From: Taylorella equigenitalis ATCC 35865
Lineage (GTDB): Bacteria; Pseudomonadota; Gammaproteobacteria; Burkholderiales; Burkholderiaceae_B
Direction: 5' to 3'
NCBI RefSeq assembly: GCF_000276685.1
Contig: NC_018108.1
Span: 744,001-808,000 of the forward strand
Length of the DNA: 64,000 nt
Position numbers and translations under genes: made by a program. Every line of letters begins with the position of its first letter. Position 1 is the first letter of the stretch. The notes under the pieces are model-generated. The model was not told where the DNA came from. It saw nothing but the letters and a program-made list of their open reading frames with translations, and searched no databases. Shown one piece after another: positions 17,703 through 25,968 of this stretch.

Positions 17703-18824
17703 ATGAACGTAAAAGAACACTACATAAATGCTCTTGCAAAAAAAGGTTATAAAGCTGATGCATCTCAATTAAATGCCATCAGTAAACTTCAAAATTTAGC
17801 CGTGCAATTAAATTCCTACAGTATCAAAGAACCTAATGTATCCAGTGGTTTATTTTCGGGATTGCTTAAATCCTTTAAGACTAAACCTGTTAAGCCTACG
17901 CCAAAAGGACTATATATGTGGGGTGGGGTTGGTCGTGGCAAAAGCTTTGTTATGGATTCATTTTATGCCTGCATAAATATGGAAAATAAAACTCGTGTTC
18001 ATTTTCATGAATTTATGCGAAGTATTCATAATAGGCTTCAGGAGATTAGTAAACAGGCCGATCCGTTAGATATTATTGCCACGAACATTGCCAATAAATA
18101 TACGCTTATTTGCTTTGATGAATTTCATGTGTCCGATATCGCCGATGCCATGATACTTTATAGATTACTAAATAAATTTTTTGAAAAAGGTGTTGTTTTT
18201 GTTATGACTTCTAATTATGAACCTACAACACTATATCCAGATGGGTTACATAGGGATAGGTTGATACCAGCCATAAATCTTATTCTTGAGAGGATGGAAG
18301 TTATAAATGTGGATGTGGGAGTTGATTATAGGCTTCGTGAATTAGAGCAACTTGAGACTTATTACACACCTATCGACAGTGATACAAACTCTAAACTTCA
18401 AAATTGTTTTAGTAGGCTTAGTAGTGGGCAAGTAGATAAGGATTCTATTTCTGTACAAAATCGTGAACTAAAAGTTGTATGCAAGTCGGCTAATGTGTTG
18501 TGGGTGGACTTTTACGATATGTGTGTACTGCCTAGATCGCAAATTGATTACCTAGAAATAGCAAACGAATATCACACAATAATTCTTTCAAATGTCCCTA
18601 AAATGACCCCTCAAGATGCCTCTGCCGCTCGAAGATTTACGTGGATGGTAGATGTGTTTTATGACCATAAAGTAAAACTTGTAATTTCCGCACAAGTGCC
18701 TGCCGAAGAATTATTTATGGAAGGCATATTTGCAAACGAATTTTCTCGCACTGTATCTCGAATGATTGAAATGCGTTCTACTGAGTATATGCAGGATAAA
18801 ACTAGAAAATCAGTTGATGTTTAA
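17703..18824 (+). CDS. zapE: ZapE/AFG1-family ATPase
   Basis: 373 residues. Walker A GGVGRGKSFVMDSF starts near residue 73 and Walker B LICFDEFHVSDIADAM follows near 137, both typical of AFG1/ZapE. The C-terminal third has the family segment SAARRFTWMVDVFYD. ZapE is a cytoplasmic ATPase that binds the FtsZ ring during late division, and mitochondrial relatives assist protein quality control. ATG 17703 fits the usual N-terminus (MNVKEHYINAL), but it follows the lpdA terminator so closely that no ribosome binding site is possible. Translation may be leaderless or depend on read-through RNA. The next gene, comM, starts 76 bases downstream. Confidence 0.9.
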   Translation: MNVKEHYINALAKKGYKADASQLNAISKLQNLAVQLNSYSIKEPNVSSGLFSGLLKSFKTKPVKPTPKGLYMWGGVGRGKSFVMDSFYACINMENKTRVHFHEFMRSIHNRLQEISKQADPLDIIATNIANKYTLICFDEFHVSDIADAMILYRLLNKFFEKGVVFVMTSNYEPTTLYPDGLHRDRLIPAINLILERMEVINVDVGVDYRLRELEQLETYYTPIDSDTNSKLQNCFSRLSSGQVDKDSISVQNRELKVVCKSANVLWVDFYDMCVLPRSQIDYLEIANEYHTIILSNVPKMTPQDASAARRFTWMVDVFYDHKVKLVISAQVPAEELFMEGIFANEFSRTVSRMIEMRSTEYMQDKTRKSVDV

Positions 18825-18900
18825 GTAGGATTAATTTATCCACCCCCGTTTAAAATTCTTTCTGATTTTGCCATACTAAATAAAATTATTTGGATTAAGT

Positions 18901-20382
18901 ATGGCTATAACAATTACAAAAACCCTTTCAATTATTGCTCTTGAAGCTTATGAAGTTAACATTGAAGTTCATTCAAGCAAGGGCTTACCAACCTTTAAGG
19001 TAGTGGGTGTTCAGGATTCACTTGCACGTGAGAGCAGAGAGCGTGTTAGGTCGGCATTGCTAAATCAGGGATTTAAGTTTTCAGCCAGTAGATATACTGT
19101 GAACTTAGGTTTAAGTATGCAAAATAAGATAGAGGGTAATTATGATTTGGGAATAGCGATTGGATTGCTATTTAGTACTTCGCAAATAAACTTACATCCA
19201 AATTTAAAACTTCAAAATATTTATTTTGTTTCTGATTTGTCTCTTTCAGGAGAGTTAAATTCTATTAATCACTTAGAAGTTTTAGCCCTAAAAATTCATA
19301 GTATTAATCCAAATCCTACGTTAGTTATTTCTGCATCCCTTTCATGGATAGTAGAGTATGCACCGAATATAAATTTTGTTTTTGCGAAAAACCTTAAGCA
19401 AGTAGTTGAATATCTACAAACTGGTGAGCCTCCTAACTATGAAAAAAATATATCTTCGTATTTTTGTATACCTTCAAATGCAAATTGTCTTTCAGAAGTG
19501 GAGGGATTGCATGAGGCTTGTTACGCCCTAGAGGTTGCTTCTTCGGGTGGTCATAATATGGTCGTTGGAGGGGCAACTGGTATAGGAAAGACTATGTTAT
19601 GTAGGCGAGCTACGGGAATATTGCCCCCATTTAATAATAGGGAGTTTTTGGAAGTTTTGTCTATTTATAAGCTTGCCCAAGTTAATCCACCTAATGATAT
19701 ACCATATAGAAATCCATTATCTACTATGAGTGTTTCTGTTTTAAGTGGTAATAATCAACAAAATTATGTGGGAGAATTTTCTCTTGCACATAATGGTGTC
19801 CTGCATATTGATGATCTTCAAAATGCAAATCTTGAATTTATGGAAACTATAAGGATGGCAACGATGCATAGGATAGTAAATCAATTCAGATCTAAGCAAA
19901 AAGTGGTGTTGCCAGCTAATTTTTTATTTCTCGGAACCTATCAGCCATGTGATTGTTCTTATCTTTACTCAAATAAATGTAGATGCACAAAAACTATCTT
20001 GATGAAATATGAAAAAAAGATGGAGACTCTTTTTAGGGAAGTTTTTGATATTCACGTAAGAATTAATGGTGGACTTGAAAGCATAATCCAACCGAACAAT
20101 ACTTCTGAAGAGGTGCGAAAAAGGGTGATTAAAGCTAGAGAGAGTCAAATTCAAAGGCAGGGTAGGTTAAATGCACATCTAGATGAAGAGGAATTACCTA
20201 AATATGCATATATCGATTCCAATTCTAATGAACTTATATTAAAACTAAAACAGGGTCGCAATATTTCTCAAAAATCCCTAATGCGAATTTTAAGAGTTGC
20301 CCGAACAATTGCCGATTTAGAAGAAAATAGACACATTAGCCCTTCAAATTTAAGCAAGGCAATTTATTTATATGGATATTAG
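18901..20382 (+). CDS. comM: ComM/YifB-like AAA+ protein, divergent
   Basis: 493 residues, close to the usual ~500. The N-terminal Lon-like domain (KGLPTFKVVGVQDSLARESRE) and the central Mg-chelatase-type AAA+ domain are clear, with Walker A GGATGIGKTML near residue 225 and zinc-like cysteines in PCDC and CRC. ComM is a hexameric helicase that extends branch migration when transformed DNA is integrated. Several motifs are altered: Walker B reads LHIDDLQ where relatives have FLDELP, the sensor-1 segment is YQPC instead of NPC, and the arginine of LLDRIDLHV is missing in the matching VFDIHV. The ATPase may be weakened. Family membership is clear; full activity is doubtful. Confidence 0.85.
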   Translation: MAITITKTLSIIALEAYEVNIEVHSSKGLPTFKVVGVQDSLARESRERVRSALLNQGFKFSASRYTVNLGLSMQNKIEGNYDLGIAIGLLFSTSQINLHPNLKLQNIYFVSDLSLSGELNSINHLEVLALKIHSINPNPTLVISASLSWIVEYAPNINFVFAKNLKQVVEYLQTGEPPNYEKNISSYFCIPSNANCLSEVEGLHEACYALEVASSGGHNMVVGGATGIGKTMLCRRATGILPPFNNREFLEVLSIYKLAQVNPPNDIPYRNPLSTMSVSVLSGNNQQNYVGEFSLAHNGVLHIDDLQNANLEFMETIRMATMHRIVNQFRSKQKVVLPANFLFLGTYQPCDCSYLYSNKCRCTKTILMKYEKKMETLFREVFDIHVRINGGLESIIQPNNTSEEVRKRVIKARESQIQRQGRLNAHLDEEELPKYAYIDSNSNELILKLKQGRNISQKSLMRILRVARTIADLEENRHISPSNLSKAIYLYGY

Positions 20383-20507
20383 TTATCGATTTAAATAACT
20401 GGCAGTTATAAAGAAATAAATATTTTGTATTGTTTCAGTATATGCAATATGTTCCTTCTTTGCTAATATTATTTAAACAAACATTTAAACAAAAGTGAGG
20501 ATTCATT

Positions 20508-21299
20508 ATGAAAAAATTTATAACTTCTACAGCTTTTGCTTTGGTCGCATCTGTTGCGAGCATTGCATCTGCAGAAAATTTAAAACTTTCGGTTGCGGCT
20601 ACTCCAGTTCCTGCCGCAGAAGTATTAGAATTTATGAAACCTGCACTTGCTAAAAAAGGTGTTGATTTAACGGTTCATGTGTTTACTGACTATATCCAGC
20701 CTAATCAGCAAGTAGCTGATGGTGACATTGATATGAACTGTTTTCAGCACGTTCCACATTTAGATTCTTTTAATAAACGTAAAAATACTAATCTTGTACC
20801 AGTTGGTGGTATGTACCTTCCTCCTATGGCCGCTTACTCTAAAAAGATTAAAAACCTATCTGAATTAAAAGATGGGGCTAGAGTTTCTATACCAAATGAC
20901 ACTACCAACAGTACTCGTGCTCTTCTGATTCTTCAACAAGCAGGATTAATCAAGCTTAAAGACCCTAAAAATTTATTTTCAACAGCTAAAGATATAGCCG
21001 AGAATCCTAAAAAACTAAAATTTATAGAATTGGAAGCAGCTGGAGTGCCACGTTCATTGCCAGATGTGGACCTAGCGGTTATTAATACTAATTATGCACT
21101 TGAGGTTGGATTAAATCCTAAGTCAGACTCTATAATTCTAGAAGACGTTAATTCTCCATACGCTAATGTATGTGCCGCTCCTGAAAGTTTTAAAGATAAT
21201 AAAGCACTTAAAATCTTAGTAGCTGAGTGGGGTAGTGAAGAAACTAAGAAATTCATTTTAGATAAGTACAAAGGAACCGTAATTCCACGTAAAGACTAA
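20508..21299 (+). CDS. metQ: MetQ/NlpA-family substrate-binding protein
   Basis: 263 residues. A signal peptide (residues 1-22) ends SIASA before ENLKLSVAATPVP. The family motifs VFTDYIQPNQQVADGDIDMNCFQHVPHLD and ISIPNDTTNSTRAL-like RVSIPNDTTNSTRALLILQ are shortened here; both are typical of D/L-methionine binding proteins. Relatives are usually lipoproteins, but no lipobox cysteine is visible, so this one is probably free in the periplasm. It is a single gene with a good ribosome site (AAAGTGAGG) and no metN or metI beside it, so it must work with an ABC transporter encoded elsewhere. The methionine ligand is inferred from family; related amino acids or peptides are possible. Confidence 0.88.
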   Translation: MKKFITSTAFALVASVASIASAENLKLSVAATPVPAAEVLEFMKPALAKKGVDLTVHVFTDYIQPNQQVADGDIDMNCFQHVPHLDSFNKRKNTNLVPVGGMYLPPMAAYSKKIKNLSELKDGARVSIPNDTTNSTRALLILQQAGLIKLKDPKNLFSTAKDIAENPKKLKFIELEAAGVPRSLPDVDLAVINTNYALEVGLNPKSDSIILEDVNSPYANVCAAPESFKDNKALKILVAEWGSEETKKFILDKYKGTVIPRKD

Positions 21300-21392
21300 G
21301 CTTTATTTTGCATGTAACCTCTTTGAAACATATATTTTTTTGTAAAATTGTAAAATTGTTAGATTGTCATTTAAAGACGCAAGGGGGTTTAC

Positions 21393-22844
21393 ATGCGACT
21401 AGGACTTTTAGCATCCACTACAAATTTTAAAACAGCTACTTGGACATTAGTCGAAGGGCTAAGCAGTGGGGCTAATTATTTTGAGATTCCACAAGAATTT
21501 CTAACAGCACTTCCTCCTTCAGATTCTCCCGATACTTTTGATAACCCTATTATTTGTTTATCTAGAGAAAAACAAAAGTCCAATACAGACCATAAAACTA
21601 GGTATTCTATTGGTCTAACTTTGTATGTTTCTACTAGACAAATCGATAGTAACAAAAGCGGGATGTATTATGGAGCATTTTGGGAGGGACAGGAAGAGCA
21701 ATTTTTTAGTCCTAAAAGATTGCCCATAGCTATAGAAACCCTTAAATCGATGGCAGCATATGTAAGAGATGCATATGTAGAATCTAACTCAAATAGTTTT
21801 TCAGAAAAACCATTTATCAAAGAGTTTCCTGATGAAATAGGAGATGATCTCAAGACCATGGATTCTAGGTTTCTTGAGTCCATTAAGTTTAGCGAATCTA
21901 TATCTCCTAAAGATGCAGACCGCACATGTGTTATCGGATGCTCGAAAAAATCAAACATACCTGATGCTATTGAAACCATCATAGACTACAAGATGCTTGC
22001 TTTGTATAAAAGAATTTATTTTGTATCTAATCAGATTTTCGATAGATTTAAAAGAATTCAAAATTATTTCGAAAGTAAAAATTTTGAAGCAACTGTTGGT
22101 ACGAATTTAACTTTACTTAGATATGAGGATCTAAAAGCAGTTAAAAATATTTACTTAGATAGCATAGGGTCAGTAGAGGCGGTTATAAGTACTTATACAA
22201 AAAGACTTCGTCAAAAAGATGAAGCATACCAGCTTCTTAAAAACAACCAAACTCAGCAGATTTCAAACCTTACTTCAGAATATGAATCCAAAATTAAGAA
22301 TTTGGAATCTGACCTTGAAGCTTCAAAACAGGCTTTAGCAGACTCAGTTCCAGCCACTTCCAGCTCTAATATATCAGAAGATTCAGCTTGTGAGCTTACT
22401 TCTAATACGTCAGAAGATTCAGCTTGTGAATTAACTTCAAACATAAGCTCAACTGATTATTCTACTGGGGATTCAACCGTATCGGTACCAGATATTCATT
22501 CAGATACAGTTAGGGGACGGGAGCTTGAAGAGCATTTGTCCAGTGAGCAATGGAATCAATTGAGAAATTTATTTGGTTTAGAGCCGACGGATTCTTGTCA
22601 GGTACTTCATCAAAAGCTTATTAACTTTTCAAATGAATCAAATAAACATATTGATGAAATGGATGTAAAAATGTCAGAACTGTCTACAAAACTAGCAGAC
22701 AGAGAATCTAGACTTCTTGAATTGGAAAATGCTCCCGCACCAGATCATATAGTTCAATCAGCACGTAGAGGATTTAATATATCAACGTTTTTACTAATGC
22801 TTTTAGTAATTGCATTAGTGGCTTATATTTTGATTAATCGCTAG
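21393..22844 (+). CDS. Unknown tail-anchored protein with coiled-coil segments
   Basis: 483 residues; family not recognised. No N-terminal signal is present. Residues 1-250 look globular (YYGAFWEGQEEQ, a Cys pair in TCVIGC). Residues ~265-310 form a coiled coil (YTKRLRQKDEAYQLL, then EYESKIKNLESDLEASKQAL). A low-complexity Ser/Thr/Asp stretch at ~315-370 contains two tandem copies of a 12-residue unit (SEDSACELTSN plus one). A second coiled coil lies at ~415-445. The last 20 residues are one membrane helix (FLLMLLVIALVAYILI) followed by NR, so the bulk should face the cytoplasm. AAGGGGG lies before the ATG. Its 3' end overlaps spoT by 11 bases in convergent orientation. Confidence 0.75.
   Translation: MRLGLLASTTNFKTATWTLVEGLSSGANYFEIPQEFLTALPPSDSPDTFDNPIICLSREKQKSNTDHKTRYSIGLTLYVSTRQIDSNKSGMYYGAFWEGQEEQFFSPKRLPIAIETLKSMAAYVRDAYVESNSNSFSEKPFIKEFPDEIGDDLKTMDSRFLESIKFSESISPKDADRTCVIGCSKKSNIPDAIETIIDYKMLALYKRIYFVSNQIFDRFKRIQNYFESKNFEATVGTNLTLLRYEDLKAVKNIYLDSIGSVEAVISTYTKRLRQKDEAYQLLKNNQTQQISNLTSEYESKIKNLESDLEASKQALADSVPATSSSNISEDSACELTSNTSEDSACELTSNISSTDYSTGDSTVSVPDIHSDTVRGRELEEHLSSEQWNQLRNLFGLEPTDSCQVLHQKLINFSNESNKHIDEMDVKMSELSTKLADRESRLLELENAPAPDHIVQSARRGFNISTFLLMLLVIALVAYILINR
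22374..22445 (+). repeat. Two tandem 36-bp units inside the tail-anchored gene
   Basis: Units 22374-22409 and 22410-22445 both start TCAGAAGATTCAGCTTGTGA and encode SEDSACELTSN plus one residue. The period of 36 keeps the reading frame, so copy number could vary between strains without breaking the gene. Confidence 0.85.
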
Positions 22845-25089
22845 ATTGGGTGAGGTTAGGTCTAGTAACTGACATAACCTCAGGTATTCTTCTTATATCC
22901 GACATGATGGCTCTTAATTGAGCCAGGTCTTCAAGCTGAAGCGTTATATTGATATTAGCTGAATCACTATCTTCATCAATCATTGATAAATTCGAGATAT
23001 TGGAATCATGTTTTGAAGCTTCGAGGGCTATAGAACCTAATACACCTTTGCTGTTCATAACTGAAATTAAAACTTTAGCTTTAAAACTTGCTTCTGAAGT
23101 GCTGTCCCAAACAACATTTACATATTTACTTTGATCTTTAGTTTTATAGGCTTCAAGTGTTGTGCAATTTTTGTGGTGAACAATTAAACCTGACCCAGGC
23201 TGAAGAACTCCAACTATAGGGTCTCCGTGTAATGGAGTACAACATCTAGCATACTGTATTGCCTGACCTTCATTTCCTCTAATAATCAAGTCAGTACGTT
23301 TCGCAGACACTAAGGTGTCGTAATCATTTGCACTTGTGTGGATAATAGGATTTTCTGCCATAAACCTTCTAGCTACTACAGAGGCGATGCGATTTCCAAT
23401 TCCAATATCCATAAGAATCTCTTCAATTGAGTTCGCTCCAGATTCTAAAAGAATTTTTTGCCATTTAGGATCATTTGGCTCTGGCAATGTTAACTCCAAC
23501 TCATCCAAAGACTGTACGAGTAATTTACGCCCCAAGTCTGTGGACTCCTTGCTTTTAACATTTTTAAGGTAGTGTCTAATGGCCGCCCTAGATCTACCTG
23601 TGCGTGCATAGTTAAGCCAACTTACATTAGGTTCAGTATTTGGATTAGAAACAATATCAACTGTATCTCCGCTAGAAATCACATGATTCATAGGAACAGC
23701 AACACCGTTTATTGTCGCACTAACTGCATGTAGACCAATATCAGTGTGTATCGCAAATGCAAAATCCAAAGCCGTAGCTTTACTAGGAAGAGAAATAATT
23801 TTTCCTTTTGGTGTAAGTGCATATACAGAATCTGGGAAAAGGTCAATCTTAATATCATCTATAAACTCTTCGGAATTTTTATTTATAGATTGAATTTCAA
23901 CCAAGGATTGAAGCCAGTTGTGGGATTGCTCATCGAAATTAACAACACCAATATCCTGATCACGATTTCTCCAATGAGCAATAATCCCATATTCGTTATA
24001 GGCTTTCATAGATTCTGTATAGATGGCAACGTCGATATGGGTTCCAACAGGTCCTACCATTATCGTGTGCAAAGCACGGTACCCATTTACTTTAGGAATA
24101 GCGATGTAATCTGCAAAAGTCCCAGGAACTGGTCTGTAAATTTGATGTAAAGCACCAAGGACAATGTACGCATCTTTTAAAGTAGGTACTGTAATGTCGA
24201 TATATTTCGTATCGTTAAAATTTGAAAAACTCTTTTTTTGAGCTTTCATCATCTCATGTACTTTGTAGGTACTAAAGACGGTCCAATTAAATTTAGCTTC
24301 CGAAGGAATAGCTTTAACTATATTGTTATGGATTGTTTTTTCAATTTTGCGATTAGATTTGCGCTCAGTTTCAATAGAATTTTTAAGCACACTATATCTA
24401 TGTGGATAATTGATACTAAATGCTAAATCCTCAAATTCAGCTACTAGCTTAGTAAATCCCAGTCTATTTGCTATCGCTGCGTAAATTTCAAGTGTCTCTT
24501 TGGCAATGCGTCTAGCCTTCGATGCTTCAAGCCCTTCAAGAGTACGCATATTGTGCAATCGATCGGCTAGTTTAATCAAGATCACCCGAACATCCTTAGT
24601 TGTAGCAAGCAACATCTTTCTAAAACTCTCTGCTTGTTGCTGTGCTTTACTAGCAAATTGAATCCTCTCTAATTTAGTTAGCCCATCAACTAATTCTGCA
24701 ACTGTAGGATTTATTTCGGTGGCAATTGTTTCTTTTGAAACTTGTTGATCCTCAATCACATCATGCAACAATGCAGCCATAATGGCATCGCAGTCAAGCT
24801 TCCAATCAGCACAAATAATTGCCGCTTCCACTGGATGGGTAATATAAGGATCACCACTTGATCTCATCTGACCATAATGTGCATTATCTGCAAAGGAATA
24901 AGCCACTTTAACCATATGTAGCTCAGATGGATTTAGATACTTAAGTTTGCTTAAAAGGGAAGGTAGATACTTTGGGTGAGGTGAAGACTTAATATCAGGT
25001 AATTCTGAATTATGAGGTTCAGCAACCCTTTTTTTTGAAGGAAAAGGATTTAAGTTAGAAAAGAGAGAGGATAAATTACTGAACCTCAT
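22834..25089 (-). CDS. spoT: RelA/SpoT-homologue (RSH), hydrolase intact, synthetase site degenerate
   Basis: 751 residues in full RSH layout. The HD hydrolase domain (~45-200) keeps HYGQMRSSGDPYITHP, LLHDVIED and ADRLHNMRTLEG, so it should degrade (p)ppGpp. The synthetase domain (~250-370) keeps DYIAIPKVNGYRALHT but has lost other active-site signatures: the RxKxxYSI segment reads FSTYKVHE, the DxxxxR segment reads DTKYID, and EVQIRT reads DVAIYT. TGS (~400-460) and C-terminal ACT (~675-745) domains are present. It is the last gene of a six-gene minus-strand operon after rpoZ. The protein is probably a hydrolase with regulatory domains. Whether any synthesis remains needs testing. Confidence 0.92.
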   Translation of the reverse strand: MRFSNLSSLFSNLNPFPSKKRVAEPHNSELPDIKSSPHPKYLPSLLSKLKYLNPSELHMVKVAYSFADNAHYGQMRSSGDPYITHPVEAAIICADWKLDCDAIMAALLHDVIEDQQVSKETIATEINPTVAELVDGLTKLERIQFASKAQQQAESFRKMLLATTKDVRVILIKLADRLHNMRTLEGLEASKARRIAKETLEIYAAIANRLGFTKLVAEFEDLAFSINYPHRYSVLKNSIETERKSNRKIEKTIHNNIVKAIPSEAKFNWTVFSTYKVHEMMKAQKKSFSNFNDTKYIDITVPTLKDAYIVLGALHQIYRPVPGTFADYIAIPKVNGYRALHTIMVGPVGTHIDVAIYTESMKAYNEYGIIAHWRNRDQDIGVVNFDEQSHNWLQSLVEIQSINKNSEEFIDDIKIDLFPDSVYALTPKGKIISLPSKATALDFAFAIHTDIGLHAVSATINGVAVPMNHVISSGDTVDIVSNPNTEPNVSWLNYARTGRSRAAIRHYLKNVKSKESTDLGRKLLVQSLDELELTLPEPNDPKWQKILLESGANSIEEILMDIGIGNRIASVVARRFMAENPIIHTSANDYDTLVSAKRTDLIIRGNEGQAIQYARCCTPLHGDPIVGVLQPGSGLIVHHKNCTTLEAYKTKDQSKYVNVVWDSTSEASFKAKVLISVMNSKGVLGSIALEASKHDSNISNLSMIDEDSDSANINITLQLEDLAQLRAIMSDIRRIPEVMSVTRPNLTQSSD

Positions 25090-25104
25090 AAAATCGCAAG
25101 AAAA

Positions 25105-25311
25105 CTATGAAGGGATTTTTTTAAGCATCTCAATGCCAGTTTTGCCCTCTGCAATTTCACGTAAAGCTAATACTGTAGGCTTGTCGTTTTGAAGATCCAC
25201 TTTAGGTGTATGACCAGTAGCAATTTCACGTGCTCTATAAGTAGCAACCAAAGTTAAATCAAAACGATTAGGGATATATTCTAAACAATCATCTATGGTA
25301 ATACGAGCCAT
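25105..25311 (-). CDS. rpoZ: RNA polymerase omega subunit
   Basis: 68 residues with the omega N-terminus [28 protein letters not shown] shortened here to its key parts: [19 protein letters not shown] and ALREIAEG. Omega helps fold the beta-prime subunit and forms part of the site where ppGpp binds RNA polymerase. It lies 15 bases after gmk and 15 bases before spoT, the conserved gmk-rpoZ-spoT order of proteobacteria, so guanylate supply, the ppGpp target and ppGpp turnover are expressed together. The length is slightly short for the family but complete. Confidence 0.95.
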   Translation of the reverse strand: MARITIDDCLEYIPNRFDLTLVATYRAREIATGHTPKVDLQNDKPTVLALREIAEGKTGIEMLKKIPS

Positions 25312-25326
25312 AAGTAACCTATATTT

Positions 25327-25959
25327 TTATTTTGGTAAGTACGAAATACCTAGATCTGCAAACAATGCTTGATGCTTATTTGCTTGACTTGCATACTTAA
25401 GTTTAGCGGCTTTTACTAAGGTATCAAGTTGATCTAAAGCACTCTCAAAGCAATCATTTATTATAACATAAGAGTACTCATCAGCATGACCAATTTCACT
25501 GCTAACTGTAAGCATTCTTTTGCGAATTACATCAGCTGTATCTTGACCTCGTTTTATAAGCCTTTTTTCTAATTCTTCTATAGAGGGTGGCAATATAAAA
25601 ATATCTATGATTTCAGGAAATTTTTTGCGAATTTGACGGGCTCCTTGATAGTCAATTTCAAGCAATACATCCTGACCAGTTTCTATAACTGCTTCAACTT
25701 GAGACTTAGCAGTGCCATAGAAATTACCGTAAACTTCAGCCCATTCAAGCATATTTCCCTGTTCACGCCATTGAGAAAATTGCTCTTTTGAGATGAAATG
25801 ATACTCGCGACCATCAATTTCTCCCTCACGAGGAGCTCTAGTCGTGTATGAAATAGATAAGTTTATAAATGGATTTTTTTCAATAAGAGCACTTACTAAA
25901 CTCGATTTTCCTGCACCAGTAGGGGCGGAAACTAAAAAAACATTTCCAGGGAATTCCAT
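25327..25959 (-). CDS. gmk: Guanylate kinase
   Basis: 210 residues. P-loop SAPTGAGKSSLV at ~9-20, the GMP-binding segment YTTRAPREGEIDGREYHF at ~38-55, and LEIDYQGARQIRKKFP at ~98-113 are all standard. It phosphorylates GMP to GDP with ATP in the cytoplasm. Ten bases separate it from the upstream phoH-like gene and 15 from rpoZ. All visible catalytic residues are conserved and the length is normal. Confidence 0.97.
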   Translation of the reverse strand: MEFPGNVFLVSAPTGAGKSSLVSALIEKNPFINLSISYTTRAPREGEIDGREYHFISKEQFSQWREQGNMLEWAEVYGNFYGTAKSQVEAVIETGQDVLLEIDYQGARQIRKKFPEIIDIFILPPSIEELEKRLIKRGQDTADVIRKRMLTVSSEIGHADEYSYVIINDCFESALDQLDTLVKAAKLKYASQANKHQALFADLGISYLPK

Positions 25960-25968
25960 ATTTAAATA

